Shown here: in pieces, positions 34,481-45,059 of the stretch
Layout of the letters: the number at the start of each line of letters is the position of its first letter
Numbering within the stretch: the stretch's first letter is position 1
Origin: Seminavis robusta
Lineage: Eukaryota; Bacillariophyta; Bacillariophyceae; Naviculales; Naviculaceae
NCBI GenBank assembly: GCA_903772945.1
Contig: CAICTM010000021.1
Location: 1 to 64,000 of the forward strand
Length of the DNA stretch: 64,000 bases
Reading direction: 5' to 3'
Notes under the pieces: generated by a model
The model's database searches: none
What the model was told of the DNA's origin: nothing
What the model saw: the letters and a program-made list of their open reading frames with translations, nothing else
Translations under genes and position numbers: made by a program

Positions 34481-35015
34481 TCAAACATTCTTGGCCAGTG
34501 CTTTCGTAGCACCGACCGCCTATTGTAAAACGTCTATAAGGAACGTTTGAAAACGAACAGAGCCCAATCTGTGACGATTACAACCAGCAAGACCACCTTC
34601 TGACTAGCTAGACAGTGTTGGCCATGCTTCAACCTCAAGTTTCTTCTAGTGCTTCTAGCAACAAGACATGTACCGGTACTGTTAGAGAGCGGAGTGTGTC
34701 CCCCGCTCGCTCGTTGTGGCTACCTTGTCAAAACATCCTTAGCCATTGCTTTCGTAGGACTGACCGCCTATTATAAAATGTCGTTGGACAAAATGAACGT
34801 TTGAAAACGAACAGAGCCCAACTCTTGACGATCACAACCTGCCTGCAAGACCAGCTTCTAGTAGTAGCGAGCTCGAGAGTGTTGACCATTCTTCAACCTC
34901 AAGTTCTACTAGCTAGTAGAGTGCAAGCTATAAGGACACTATCGAGAGGCAGCATCGAGACATGTACTGCAAGAGAGCGGCGTGTGTCCCTCGCTCATTG
35001 TGGCTGTCCGATAAC
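34481..35015. repeat. Diverged tandem duplication, unit about 250 bp
   Basis: Copy 1 (about 34481-34727) and copy 2 (about 34728-35015) share ordered words: GCTTTCGTAG, GACCGCCTATT, GAACGTTTGAAAACGAACAG, CTTCAACCTCAAGTT, GACATGTAC, GAGAGCGG and GTGTGTCCC. Neither copy codes for anything recognisable. Confidence 0.75.
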
Positions 35016-37158
35016 GCTCGCTTCTCGCAGTCTCCGTAGTCCTTTTTTAAAATAGCTAGTTACCTGGTACCCATTTTACGCCAAAGGTGCGCATTTGCAT
35101 GGTACACGATGATCGAGTTCTCACACCAAGAAACAATCCAGGATCATGGCTTCAAGAGAAGTCTACTGCCAAAGAGCTGCATCCGGTCGTTGGTGATACC
35201 CTCCTGAGGACCCAAATGAACGTTTTGGCAGCTGGCAGCTGGGAAGAAAACGACTCTCAGGCCTAGTTGGTCTGTGTTGCTGGCTAAGGAAGTCAGTAGA
35301 TTCATGCTCTTTTAATAAAACTCATTGATCTATCATAGAAATTTAGTTTAATTGGTAATACATGTAATTTGGTATCGTGAGATCGATGCAGTTCGTGTAG
35401 CGCCTGAAGCCAGTCGAAGTGAACGAGCGTTGTGAAAACTGCCAAAAAGGACATCACCATTCGCTGATCCGTATTAGTTAGCATCATTTCAATCAGCGGC
35501 CGCTTTGTGCAACTGTACAAAGTAGCAATGTTCATCTATCTTCGTCTGGGTAGAGCTGGTGGTAAAGACTTGGCGCTCTCGGTACGGCCGTCGGATGACC
35601 AGCGGTCCGAGCTGTCGATCTTGCTGTCATCGTGGGGTCGTTTGCTTCCATGGTCATACCAACTGACCCTCTCGTCGGCTGTCTTGATCAGGCTGTCGTC
35701 CAATGGGACAGGGATCCAAATGACGGTGGGGATCTTGCTTGAGGGCCTGCACATGGTCGAAAGTTTGAAGTATGAGAACTGGAAAGATTGTGGCTTTGGT
35801 GGGTACAATGATTGTTTCTAAAGGAAGTATTGACAAATTTATGACAGACAGAGGGGGGGATTGAGAAGAAGCAAAGGCCAAAGCTGACAAACCTTTGACA
35901 GACAGCTCAAGGAAAAGTTTTTGATTTCCACCGGAAACATGAAAACCGAACGATCACGCTTGAATTACAAAAGCCTCGATTGAAGAAGAAGGCTGAAGAG
36001 AGAAAGAGTTGACATAAATAAATAGGAGTAGCATTCTTTGGCTGTAAGACTAGAAGTCTCCAGGGAGCTGAGAGATTGTGGGATCAACATCCACTCCAAT
36101 CCTAAACAGCTAGCACACACTATCTTTTGATTGCTCCGAAACATATCGTACCCCATCTCATAGATTTTCTTTGGGTATAGCTTTGTTCAAGTTCTCGTTT
36201 GAGGCAGATTTTATGCTAAGAAAAGAACTGCGGCTGGGCTTCCTTCAACGGGAAGGGTAGAGGGGGAGCAACCCACACACGCCATGGCCACCGCGCTCGT
36301 AAATCTATGGTGTCCAAAAACGAGAGAATCTTGAAACTTTTGAGAACAGTGGCTGCCACCTCATGCCGCATGGATATGTACAGCAGCTGCAGTGGTACAG
36401 CCTTTCTCGCTGGGTGGCTACTGCATCATAGGCAATCCGAAATCTAAGCTCCGTTGATATAATTCATTGGCATTGGACTTCACAAACAGCATCTGGCGCT
36501 TATTAAAGGGGCTTTTCAAATGGTTCAAATAGTTCACTTCTGCATCGCCAGCCATCCCGCCAGGATGCGAAGAGTGTGCGAAGTCTTCTTTAGAAGAAAC
36601 TTGTCGCTGTTGCTGCTGGACATGTCACTTGGTTTGCACTACAGTACTAGTAGTTGGCTATCAACAAACTTCCTTTGCTAGAGTATCAGTTGAATTTCCT
36701 GGGGATGCGAAGCAACCAAAGTCCAGTGCCCTGATCCTTCCGTGCACGAGTGCATGGAGTCTTCCCAAGCCAAATGCACGCTGCAGCTCGCCAGATTTAG
36801 TTAGTTAGCTGGCTAAGTATCTGCAGCACTTGTAAAAGTTGATGCGTTTGGTCGATCCCGTGATTGCTTCAAGGAGACGGTGTGGGCCTCCAGTGAGGGA
36901 TCCAGAAGCAAGGACGTTGCTGGCTCCTTGCAGGCTCCTATTACACGGTACGATCAGATAGGTGCTAGTACAGTAGTCACTCAGCTGGTTCTACGCACAA
37001 CCCGAACAGAGGCTGATTCTTAAGCTATACGTTTACCAAGCTAAACCATAGGTTTCCTCACTAGAAGAATGTGGTCTGCTGTGGGTTGAAGCGGACGCAA
37101 AGAGCAGGCTGGTGGCTCAGCTGATGTCACATAATATCAACTTGCAGCGCTGCTTCTT

Positions 37159-40100
37159 CTAAGATCCAGGAAACGTTGTCACGGAGAAGATGTCAACATG
37201 ATCAGGACGTCCTTGCAAGTCTGGAAGCTCCGTCAAGACTGCAAGTTTCGTCACGACACCTCCTTGACGTCCAACAAGATCCATGACAGCACGAACAGTG
37301 GCACCACTCGCGAGACAATCGTCTACCACGAGAATACGCTGTCCAGGTAATACCGATCCAGAAACAATCTCCAAGCAGTATTCAGGGTTGCTTGGATGGG
37401 AATCGGCAGCTTCGCATTCCTCCCCTTGGATAAGGTTGTGAATGTTTGAGCCGTCGTAGCTGACTGAGTCCTTGTCGCCGACTAGCTTGCCTCCCTTTCT
37501 TAGCAAGATCAGGGGCTTCTTTAGAAAAGATGCGACAGTACCGGCAAAGACAAAACCTAGTGATTCCGGAGAAACAATAGCATCGACACTTGACGTCTGG
37601 CCATTCTTTTCAACCCACTCGACTACCGATCCCGTCCACAGCGCCATTGCAAACGGTTGAAGAAGAAGGCTTCCTACAATGTCCCTGTACTGCACGCTTG
37701 GTTGTTGTACCGTCCTGACACATCGCTGAAAGAGGCTCGGAACGAGGATATCCCTTGTCCAGGTCGCAGCTGATCGGCAGGTAGAGTTCAAGCCATTGTC
37801 GAATACAAGATCCCAGAAGTCGTCGTCCTTCGCATCTGCCGCAAGCTCTCCATGGGACTCGTCGATTGTTTTGTCGTATGTCCACCCTCTAGCTTCTTTT
37901 GCTTCATTGCTTGAGGTGACCTTTATCAAGAGTACGGGCTTCCCGGCAAGACGACGAGCGTAGTCCAACCCGTCTCGCATACCAGTCAAGAGCAGGATTC
38001 GACCGTCGTCCGACCCTTGGACAGTCTTGACGTAGCACTCTGCATCATACGCAATGCTTTGAGCCTTCTTTCTTTCGTAGAAGGCTGACAAGGATTTGCG
38101 GTGGCTTTCTTTGTAGCGTCGATTAGTCAGAAGTTCGTTCAAATCCACCCCTGAGTGCACCTCGGCAAACTCTCGCTTCGTTTCGTCGCTGATGCTGCAG
38201 ACGGAGACCATATCATTCTCAGTTTCACCCATCACGCTCCTGAGGGTTGCATAAACGTTTGAGGCCAGCCAGTCCTTGCCCGAGCAACGGGGACCACAAA
38301 CGATTAAAACTATGCCTCGAGCCTGTACACGGGGATCGTCGTCAACCGCAGCAATGGGACAGGCACAACCTAAAACGTGTAGTGGATCTGCCGTTTGCTT
38401 CATCCGAGCAAGACGAAAGTGGTTGAGCCCAAAGGCACGTCGTGCCAAGGTCTTGTCTCGAGGACCCAAGTCAGACCCGTAGACTCCCTCGCTGTGGGGT
38501 ATCAGAAGATCTGTGGACCATGCAAGCCACTCTGTTGCTTTCTTTTCCATGTCCTCGTCGCCATCGGGCCAGCGAGCTGTAACAACGGCGGCAAAAACCC
38601 ACTGGCGACATCCAAAAGCCGTTTCAAGGGGCCCGACACGAGCGACAGCCCCTCCCCCATGCAGGAGGTGGATATAACACCACTTTGTCGGTGTTTCCTT
38701 CATACAGCGGGAAAGAATGGATTCGTGTTTCTCTGTGAGTGAGGGCAGGAAAAGGCAACGCTTGTTCGACCGCAGCTTGGTCGGTAGATTTTCGTTGGGG
38801 CGCAGGACGCGATGAGGAGCAAACGCATCTGTCATGTAGAGCTCACGATCATACAATTGAGTAGGGGAATGGGTGGACCAGGCTCCAACCTTAGCGTTGC
38901 CTTGAAAACCTTGAACCAGACAATCTTCTTGGTTGAGACCAATATCAAAATGGCTGGTAGCAAAAGATAGCTGATCTGAACCCGACCAGAACAGAAAGCC
39001 ATCAAGACAACCTGTATCCAGAAGGCACATTGCCTCTTTCGAATAGCTCCTGAGAAGTTGAGCGTATGACGAGGAGGGCAGATCGTAAACGATATCTTGG
39101 GCAGCAATGGAGTCAAGAGGGAAGGCTCGAACGGTGATCTCCAAAACCACTCCAAAGTTTGAACCAGCCCCACGGAAAGGGAACAACTCTTCCTTTGTCG
39201 AGGCCTCTTGGATCTCGCCATTCGTATTGACATAGACAACTCTCACAATGTTGTCGGTTGCAAGTCCGTGCCTGCGCATAAAGTGGTTCAAGCCTCCAAG
39301 CAGAATCAGCCCGGCTCCGACTCCAGGTCTATCCCCGAGAGGCACGACAAGGTCATTCTTTTCACACTGTTCGGTCACTTCTCCGCTGGTAGCTCCACCC
39401 CCAATCTTCACCAGCCTTTTGACAGTGTCGACTTCTACTTGGTTCCACAACGCCATATTGATTGCAATGGCATTGTCAGCAAACGCATTCTCGCTGTGCC
39501 CGCCTCCAATCACGGTAACTTTCCCACTTCCGCTTGATAGCACTGATTGTAGCGCGGCAGCTCGAAGGCATGCTTGAATCCCCACAACTGTGCTTGGCTT
39601 GACGACAGCAGAAGGCGTTTTCTTTCGCGCCAGGTAGCCGACTTGGCATCGCGCCTCGTTGAAGCAAGCAGAGGCTGTTTCTGTGTTGTTCAAGCTGCAA
39701 CTGTGTGGTTCGACGGCAATGCATCCTATCAGGCGTACTACCGATGTCTGTTGATCGTTCAAGGAGACATCCCCGTCAGTGTATCGGTTGAGTCGCATAC
39801 GTTGGACAGCATCCAGATGCAAAGTGCACAAGTGGCTTTCCCAAATTTTCACGATATGCAAAAGTGACTGTTCAGTGAAGCATTTGGAGAGACGATCAAG
39901 TGTCCCGTTCGGTTCCCACCGATGAACGATCATCAATATTCCACCGGGGGCAACGCATTGAAGAGCGCGTTGAACCAGGTCCACTTGCTCGGATGAAATC
40001 AACCCGTACAGACAGTGGCTCAAAAGGACAACATCAGCAGTGCCGCCAACGTCCTTATGAGAATTCTGCACGTTGAATTGAGATTGGATGATGTTGGAAC

Positions 40101-41169
40101 GGTCCTCAAGTCCGAGGCCGGTGGCCACAGAACACAGCTCGGCACATAAGCTTGCATCCATCTCATATGCCGCATAGTGCGCAATTTTGATAGACCTCCT
40201 GACGTCGCACAGAGCTCTCAACACGATACCGTTTCCTGCACCAATGTCCAGGATGGACAAACCTTGCTCTTTCCTCTGACTCAAGGGTCCAATGACAGCC
40301 TCTTCAACCGCTTTGGCTATGCTGGAAGGTTCGTCCTGAGCACATTCCAAGTACAAGCGATAGTTGTCGCAGTCTTTCCATTCGCCGACTTCGTCCACAA
40401 GATGGGCTCTTTCACCAGACAGATGCTCATGTGGATCTTCGGTGATCTCCTCTAATTTGCTGCATTCGCTGCTAGCAGTCACTGGCACTGCTTGCTTGAT
40501 GACCTTGCTAGCATTCACTAGTGACAGGAATTCATCAAACAACCCCGACTCTTCTTGAAAGACTCCGAGCTTTTGAATTGTAGTCGTTTCTGTGCCATTG
40601 CATCTCACACCTCTCATTTCCATGCACATGTGTCGGCACGTAAGGATCACTGCAACTCCACGCGGCTTCAAAAGACGTTCCAGTGAATCGGCAATCTCCT
40701 TTGTCAGCCGTTCTTGTACTTGGAGCCGCCTGGCAAAGACTTCGACAATCCTCGTCAGCTTGGACAAGCCAATGATGCCGACCGTTGGATCTGGGAAGTA
40801 CGCAATGTGGGCAGCCCCAAAGAAAGGGAGCAAGTGATGTTCGCAGAGAGAGTAAACTGGTATGTTGGTCTGTGCGATAACTCCTTCGCTGGCTTCCCCA
40901 AATATCGCCTCGCCCACCTCAGCATCCACGGTCATTGCATATCCAATTGTCAGCTCGGCGAAAGCTCGTGCATGTCGGTGTGGCGTTTCCTGCAGACCTT
41001 CCCGATCTGGATTTTCGTGTGGTATGGCTCTCAAAATCTCTCGTGTTGCAGCAGCAGACCTCTCCAGCTGACTCGGCAGCCGATCCTCACCACTTGTTGC
41101 TGGCAAAAGGAATGAATCGCCACCGCTGGCAATGGCCTCAAGACCATCATTATCCACTTCCAAGCGCAT
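37159..41169 (-). CDS. Five-domain fusion: GTP cyclohydrolase I, methyltransferase, FAD oxidase, PMK-like kinase, APRT-like domain
   Basis: One uninterrupted frame of 1,336 residues, ATG at 41169. Residues 35-215 are GTP cyclohydrolase I: zinc ligands C109 and H112 in SLCEHH and C182 in HMCMEMRG, with catalytic-type H180. Residues about 265-490 are a SAM-dependent methyltransferase (motif I ILDIGAGNG, 306-314; APGGILMIVHRW, 407-418). Residues 515-945 are a FAD-linked oxidase of the PCMH/berberine-bridge type (GGGHSENAF with H558; LLGGLNHFMRRHGLATDN). Residues 950-1145 resemble animal-type phosphomevalonate kinase (P-loop GPRCSGKD, 959-966; LLTNRRYKE; EARGW). Residues 1160-1336 are an adenine-phosphoribosyltransferase-like domain (PESLGFVFAG; RKGGKLVG; PRPP loop VVDDCLASGAT, 1281-1291). 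All signature residues I can check are kept, which implies active domains. The set suggests a purine- or pterin-derived metabolite route; product unknown. No targeting signal is seen. Confidence 0.9.
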   Translation of the reverse strand: MRLEVDNDGLEAIASGGDSFLLPATSGEDRLPSQLERSAAATREILRAIPHENPDREGLQETPHRHARAFAELTIGYAMTVDAEVGEAIFGEASEGVIAQTNIPVYSLCEHHLLPFFGAAHIAYFPDPTVGIIGLSKLTRIVEVFARRLQVQERLTKEIADSLERLLKPRGVAVILTCRHMCMEMRGVRCNGTETTTIQKLGVFQEESGLFDEFLSLVNASKVIKQAVPVTASSECSKLEEITEDPHEHLSGERAHLVDEVGEWKDCDNYRLYLECAQDEPSSIAKAVEEAVIGPLSQRKEQGLSILDIGAGNGIVLRALCDVRRSIKIAHYAAYEMDASLCAELCSVATGLGLEDRSNIIQSQFNVQNSHKDVGGTADVVLLSHCLYGLISSEQVDLVQRALQCVAPGGILMIVHRWEPNGTLDRLSKCFTEQSLLHIVKIWESHLCTLHLDAVQRMRLNRYTDGDVSLNDQQTSVVRLIGCIAVEPHSCSLNNTETASACFNEARCQVGYLARKKTPSAVVKPSTVVGIQACLRAAALQSVLSSGSGKVTVIGGGHSENAFADNAIAINMALWNQVEVDTVKRLVKIGGGATSGEVTEQCEKNDLVVPLGDRPGVGAGLILLGGLNHFMRRHGLATDNIVRVVYVNTNGEIQEASTKEELFPFRGAGSNFGVVLEITVRAFPLDSIAAQDIVYDLPSSSYAQLLRSYSKEAMCLLDTGCLDGFLFWSGSDQLSFATSHFDIGLNQEDCLVQGFQGNAKVGAWSTHSPTQLYDRELYMTDAFAPHRVLRPNENLPTKLRSNKRCLFLPSLTEKHESILSRCMKETPTKWCYIHLLHGGGAVARVGPLETAFGCRQWVFAAVVTARWPDGDEDMEKKATEWLAWSTDLLIPHSEGVYGSDLGPRDKTLARRAFGLNHFRLARMKQTADPLHVLGCACPIAAVDDDPRVQARGIVLIVCGPRCSGKDWLASNVYATLRSVMGETENDMVSVCSISDETKREFAEVHSGVDLNELLTNRRYKESHRKSLSAFYERKKAQSIAYDAECYVKTVQGSDDGRILLLTGMRDGLDYARRLAGKPVLLIKVTSSNEAKEARGWTYDKTIDESHGELAADAKDDDFWDLVFDNGLNSTCRSAATWTRDILVPSLFQRCVRTVQQPSVQYRDIVGSLLLQPFAMALWTGSVVEWVEKNGQTSSVDAIVSPESLGFVFAGTVASFLKKPLILLRKGGKLVGDKDSVSYDGSNIHNLIQGEECEAADSHPSNPEYCLEIVSGSVLPGQRILVVDDCLASGATVRAVMDLVGRQGGVVTKLAVLTELPDLQGRPDHVDIFSVTTFPGS

Positions 41170-41430
41170 CGTGTCGCTCTACTCTTCTTCCTCGACGATC
41201 TACTAAGACTAGAACTGACACTTGATTCAGTGCGGCTTTCTTTTGTTGAGGAGAAGGATTTCCTCTCACACGATCATTGGATTTTCAACCAAATATGAAA
41301 ATTTCCATTTCCGCGTGGAACCAGTACCAATTTCGAAACAACGGTTTGGGCACTACGAAAAGGAAAATTTCGTCTCTCTCTTTCCGTTGAGGCTCACTCA
41401 AGCTCCCCCTTCGTGACGCTGTTTCTTTGT

Positions 41431-43683
41431 TTACGCCAAGGTGGTTTGTCGCATTCGCACATGCCTCAAGAGCAAATCAACTTGTTGTTGACTCTTGGAA
41501 ACGGAGACGGTGGGGACAATCTTTTTGGGTCTCAAAGCTCGAATGCAATCCACCAGTTCGGGAAAGGACGAGTGTTCACTGTAGGGGACACTGTGCACGG
41601 TCAACTTGCCAGTGGTGGCCGTGGTCAGGAGATTGTGATTATTGTTGGGTCGATTGGACCATCCGGTGGGTCGAAATCCCACGACGCGGTCGAATTTGGC
41701 GACGGGATGTTTGGCTTGGCTACATGCGTACAAGTACGGTGGCAATCGTTTCATGTTGATATGCCCCAATTCGACCACCCACAGATTGGATTCGTTGCGT
41801 TTCGTGGTCAAAAGTCGTTGCATCTTGTCGGCGGGCCATTCCAAGGCGGCCACGAGAACCTTGTATCGTTGACTATCGACGTACACCTTGACACCCAACC
41901 GTTCTGCCACGGCCAAGTAGATGCGTTCCTTGCCAATCGTGTAGGCTCCAAAAAGCAGCAACAACCGTTCTTTCGCGGCGCGAGCTCGCTGGACTTCTTG
42001 GACGGCCTTTTCGACAGTGGCTTGAATGGCGGCTTGTTGGGTTGGCAATGTGTACCGTTCCTGGCAATAGGTGGTATCCAAAAAGAGTTCATCCACCGGC
42101 AGTTGTTGTAAGACGCGCTGCAGAGGCGGTAGCATTTGAGCGCGATGCCATCTGAAATCTCCAACATGCAGAATCGTTCGTTTTCCCACTTGAAAGAGAA
42201 ACATGACGGCTCCCGGACAATGATTGGCATCCAAAAGTGTGACTGTGACGGGTCGTCCGGCACTGGTAGCAATGACCGTGGGAGTGTTGAGGGCGAGCGG
42301 ATGCAAGTAGTGTCGATCGACTCCCAATCGTTCGTGGACGAGATTGGCCGTGGGCAAACTGCAGTAAATGACCCCCGCTTGCCATGTGCGCGTGATTCCT
42401 CCATAGTGATCGGAATGAAAATGCGTCAAAAAGTAGGTTTGAGAGAGGGATGGTTTGGCATATGTGAATCCGTCGCAAATAAAGTCCGTTCCGGTGATGC
42501 GCTTGTATGCCGGACACGTTTTCTTGACGTAGTTTTGTCGGGAGTTCCATCGTGCCTTCTTACTATTATTATTGGCTGTTTGTTGTTGTTGTTGCTTTTG
42601 TTGCTTGTTGAGTTTGGAAGTCTTTGCGGCATTTTTGGCACTGGCGAGTAGTACATTGTTGAGTGATCGGAGTGGAGCCTTGAAGTAGCTCGTGAGAGAG
42701 GTCTGTTTGGAGGCTGCAGCTGCTGGTGCTGCTGATGGTGTTTTGTTTGATTTGGTGTTTGTACTCGTAGATGTTGTAAAAGTGCCCGTAGCAAGTTGGA
42801 GGTCTCTATCCGCTCCTGCATGCCATGTGTGCTGAGTATTGTTGTAGGTTTCCGTTGTATTGTTGTTGTCGCTATTGTTGCTGGTTTGTTTTGCGTATGG
42901 GTTTATTTTGGCGGGAGCTTTCTTACAGTTGTCTTGTAAGTCGTCATTGTCGTCGTGATTGAGTTTCATGTCCTGCGCTTGTACTCCATGTTTTTTTGCA
43001 CATCTCTTGATGTGGTTCAATCTTCCCTGGAATCCAGTGGTGATTCTGTCAAAGGAAGATCCACAAATGATGCAGACATCATCTCCTGGTTGGGGAGTTT
43101 TCCCCGTGTTCTTCATCTTGGGCTCTTTTTGCTGGTCGCTTCTTTTAAAATTGGTACTTGTGTTGCATGGAAGTGCAGCGTCATTGGTGTCTTCTTGGTC
43201 TTGTGTTTCTTCTGATTCATCTACTTGTGGATCTTGATCCTGATCATCATCATCATCATCATACATTTGAGTACAGTAGACATCATCGTATCCTTCACTT
43301 TGTCCACTTTGATTGTCGTCGTCGTCATCATCATCGTCATCAATCTCAAAAATGACGGGTTGTTCATCTTCAGCAGAGATTGCGTGTGTTTCTTCTTTGT
43401 CTTCTTCTGATGGTGCTGATGGCTCTGTCTGTAGTGGCATTGGAAGTGGCAAGGAGAGTCTGGGTCGCTTGAGTGGGCCATCCGTACATGGAGTAGTAGC
43501 AGTAGTAACTGACTGTTGAGGAAGTAGTGGCAATGGATCACTGATGCGCCGTCGTCTCGCCTTGTCATTGTCGTCATTGTCATTGGAAGCACAGCAGCTG
43601 CCACACCACAGATTCTGGCTAGACTTGCTGACGAACCGCCGTTCACAGCCAAGACATTCTCGCACACGGCGGACCATCGTCAC
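41431..43683 (-). CDS. SNM1-type DNA crosslink repair nuclease (DCLRE1A-like)
   Basis: The 750-residue frame has an N-terminal four-Cys zinc motif (C10, C13, C27, C30), a long acidic low-complexity region with Asp runs (115-165), a UBZ4-type ubiquitin-binding zinc finger (C204, C207, H224, C228), a PCNA-interacting box QTSLTSYF (327-334) and a metallo-beta-lactamase/beta-CASP nuclease domain (about 390-745). The nuclease motif HFHSDH lies at 421-426, with DANHCPG (485-491) and HVGDF (506-510) further on. This order matches the SNM1A family, which uses 5'-3' exonuclease activity to unhook interstrand crosslinks at stalled forks; the UBZ4 finger and PIP box recruit it to ubiquitinated PCNA. Start chosen at MTMVRRV, near the first zinc motif. 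The gene lies 261 bp downstream of, and has the same orientation as, the five-domain gene's neighbour end. Confidence 0.92.
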   Translation of the reverse strand: MTMVRRVRECLGCERRFVSKSSQNLWCGSCCASNDNDDNDKARRRRISDPLPLLPQQSVTTATTPCTDGPLKRPRLSLPLPMPLQTEPSAPSEEDKEETHAISAEDEQPVIFEIDDDDDDDDDNQSGQSEGYDDVYCTQMYDDDDDDQDQDPQVDESEETQDQEDTNDAALPCNTSTNFKRSDQQKEPKMKNTGKTPQPGDDVCIICGSSFDRITTGFQGRLNHIKRCAKKHGVQAQDMKLNHDDNDDLQDNCKKAPAKINPYAKQTSNNSDNNNTTETYNNTQHTWHAGADRDLQLATGTFTTSTSTNTKSNKTPSAAPAAAASKQTSLTSYFKAPLRSLNNVLLASAKNAAKTSKLNKQQKQQQQQTANNNSKKARWNSRQNYVKKTCPAYKRITGTDFICDGFTYAKPSLSQTYFLTHFHSDHYGGITRTWQAGVIYCSLPTANLVHERLGVDRHYLHPLALNTPTVIATSAGRPVTVTLLDANHCPGAVMFLFQVGKRTILHVGDFRWHRAQMLPPLQRVLQQLPVDELFLDTTYCQERYTLPTQQAAIQATVEKAVQEVQRARAAKERLLLLFGAYTIGKERIYLAVAERLGVKVYVDSQRYKVLVAALEWPADKMQRLLTTKRNESNLWVVELGHINMKRLPPYLYACSQAKHPVAKFDRVVGFRPTGWSNRPNNNHNLLTTATTGKLTVHSVPYSEHSSFPELVDCIRALRPKKIVPTVSVSKSQQQVDLLLRHVRMRQTTLA

Positions 43684-45059
43684 AAAACAGCCAAAGGAAA
43701 ATCAACCAAGAGCGACGAGCACTGGCTGACACTGACAATGGGATGGGTCGGAGGAATCTCAATTGGCCATGAGGAGCGAATGAAAGGAGTCAGTTACTAG
43801 CTAGTGTATACTATAATTACCCAGCACGAGGACGAACCAAAGGAAGAGAGCTACTCAGCATGAACAGTTCGCAAAACCATAATCGGCTACCTTGGACGCT
43901 GTCACACCTTTGGCTGCTCTTTCCTAATGTGGTGGATGAGAGATGGATGAGAGGAGAGTTGTTTCTTTCTTGCCCCTTAGTTAGGGATAGGTTTCACACC
44001 GGACGGCACGATCTTTCGCGGCAAAACGATACTAGTATCTTTGTTGGTGGATTATCCACGTAAGCCAGCAAGGGCCAGCTACTCCGGAGCGCAAATGTGG
44101 ACAGTCCTTATTTACTACTTAGTTTTAAGAAACCGGGCAACCTAACATCGGCTTGTAGAGTGAAGATCAGTCAGCCTTCACACCTTGACATTGAGACACA
44201 CTGCAACATATACACCCTTACATTTAGAAATATTTGGTGCAAAAATGACCCCTTCCAGTAAACACCCAATATGACACTATCAACTACACTATCTCAACAA
44301 AGTAAGACACTGTCATTCAAAACAACATTATTGCTGACAAATACCATTTAACAACTAGGTCAATTGGTTGGATATTGACTGAGATCTGGTAACCAGAAGT
44401 TGGTTGCTTTTTGATAACAAAATCATCCTCCAGTCATGCTCCTAGGGACGTTAAGTAGTAAATTCAAATGTGTTTCCAAAGTGTTCCAGAGGTTTTCCTC
44501 ATTTTTGCATCTGTCCGCATTTTTGCCGTGGAGTAGCCAGGCTCTTAAAAGCAACGAAGAGTCGAGTCGACTGATGACTACAAGTAATGGAGCTACCGGT
44601 ACCGGTATGGGGTTGAATATCTAGCCAGAGAGTGGAATTATCTACGGAACGCCAGCCTTAGGCAAAGAAGGTGCAAGCGGAAGTCAGGACTAGCTAGGTT
44701 CACACACAGCACATGTATTGCTTCATATATTTGCTCCGATCGACCCCTTGTCCCTTGCTTTCTTCCGTTCTCTTGTTGATTGGCTCATCTTCTTTTACCG
44801 GGCGGGACGTCTTGGAAGCCATTTTGCAAGGAGATGGTTGGAAAGCTGTTGGAAGGATTTGATCGAAGAAACCATCGAGAACGGCGGCACTTGGGGTCCG
44901 CGACCTGAAAGGAAATGATTTGTGTGCATTCGGTAGACTTGTATGGTATGGCACCTGGTACCATGTACATGGAACATGCATCAGTGTGATATTCTCATAA
45001 ACGTAATGGTAGAATTTTGTGCTATGAATGAAGTGTATGCATAGATCCCTAAAGTGGTA
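43684..45059. other. Intergenic region with dispersed repeat copies
   Basis: No gene recognised. It contains one copy of a dispersed repeat (44631-44700, matching 55111-55186) and a segment (about 44711-44880) resembling 47268-47395 on the other side of the sorting-receptor-like gene. ACCGGTACCGGT occurs at 44594-44605. Confidence 0.5.
44631..44700. repeat. Dispersed repeat, copy 1
   Basis: AATTATCTACGGAA, GCCAG, GCAAAGAA and TCAGGACTAG occur in the same order and spacing as at 55111-55186, with small indels. Unit and class unknown. Confidence 0.6.

Larger units (their letters stand above)
33893..37158. other. Large intergenic region with inverted and direct repeats
   Basis: A 3.3-kb stretch between the small membrane protein and the 3' end of the five-domain gene. 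It contains a cluster of inverted repeats (34104-34217) and a tandem direct duplication (34481-35015), both listed. Frames at 35302-35821 on both strands show no recognisable family. No RNA gene motif identified. Confidence 0.5.

Noticed and set aside
34141-34550. Plus-strand frames over the inverted-repeat cluster
   Set aside because: Translation is dominated by the inverted repeats and shows no family.
39208-39867. Plus-strand frames over the five-domain gene
   Set aside because: Antisense shadows of the FAD oxidase region.
43221-43667. Minus-strand frame rich in Met/Thr/His overlapping the SNM1 gene
   Set aside because: Shadow of the Asp-rich low-complexity part of the nuclease gene in another frame.
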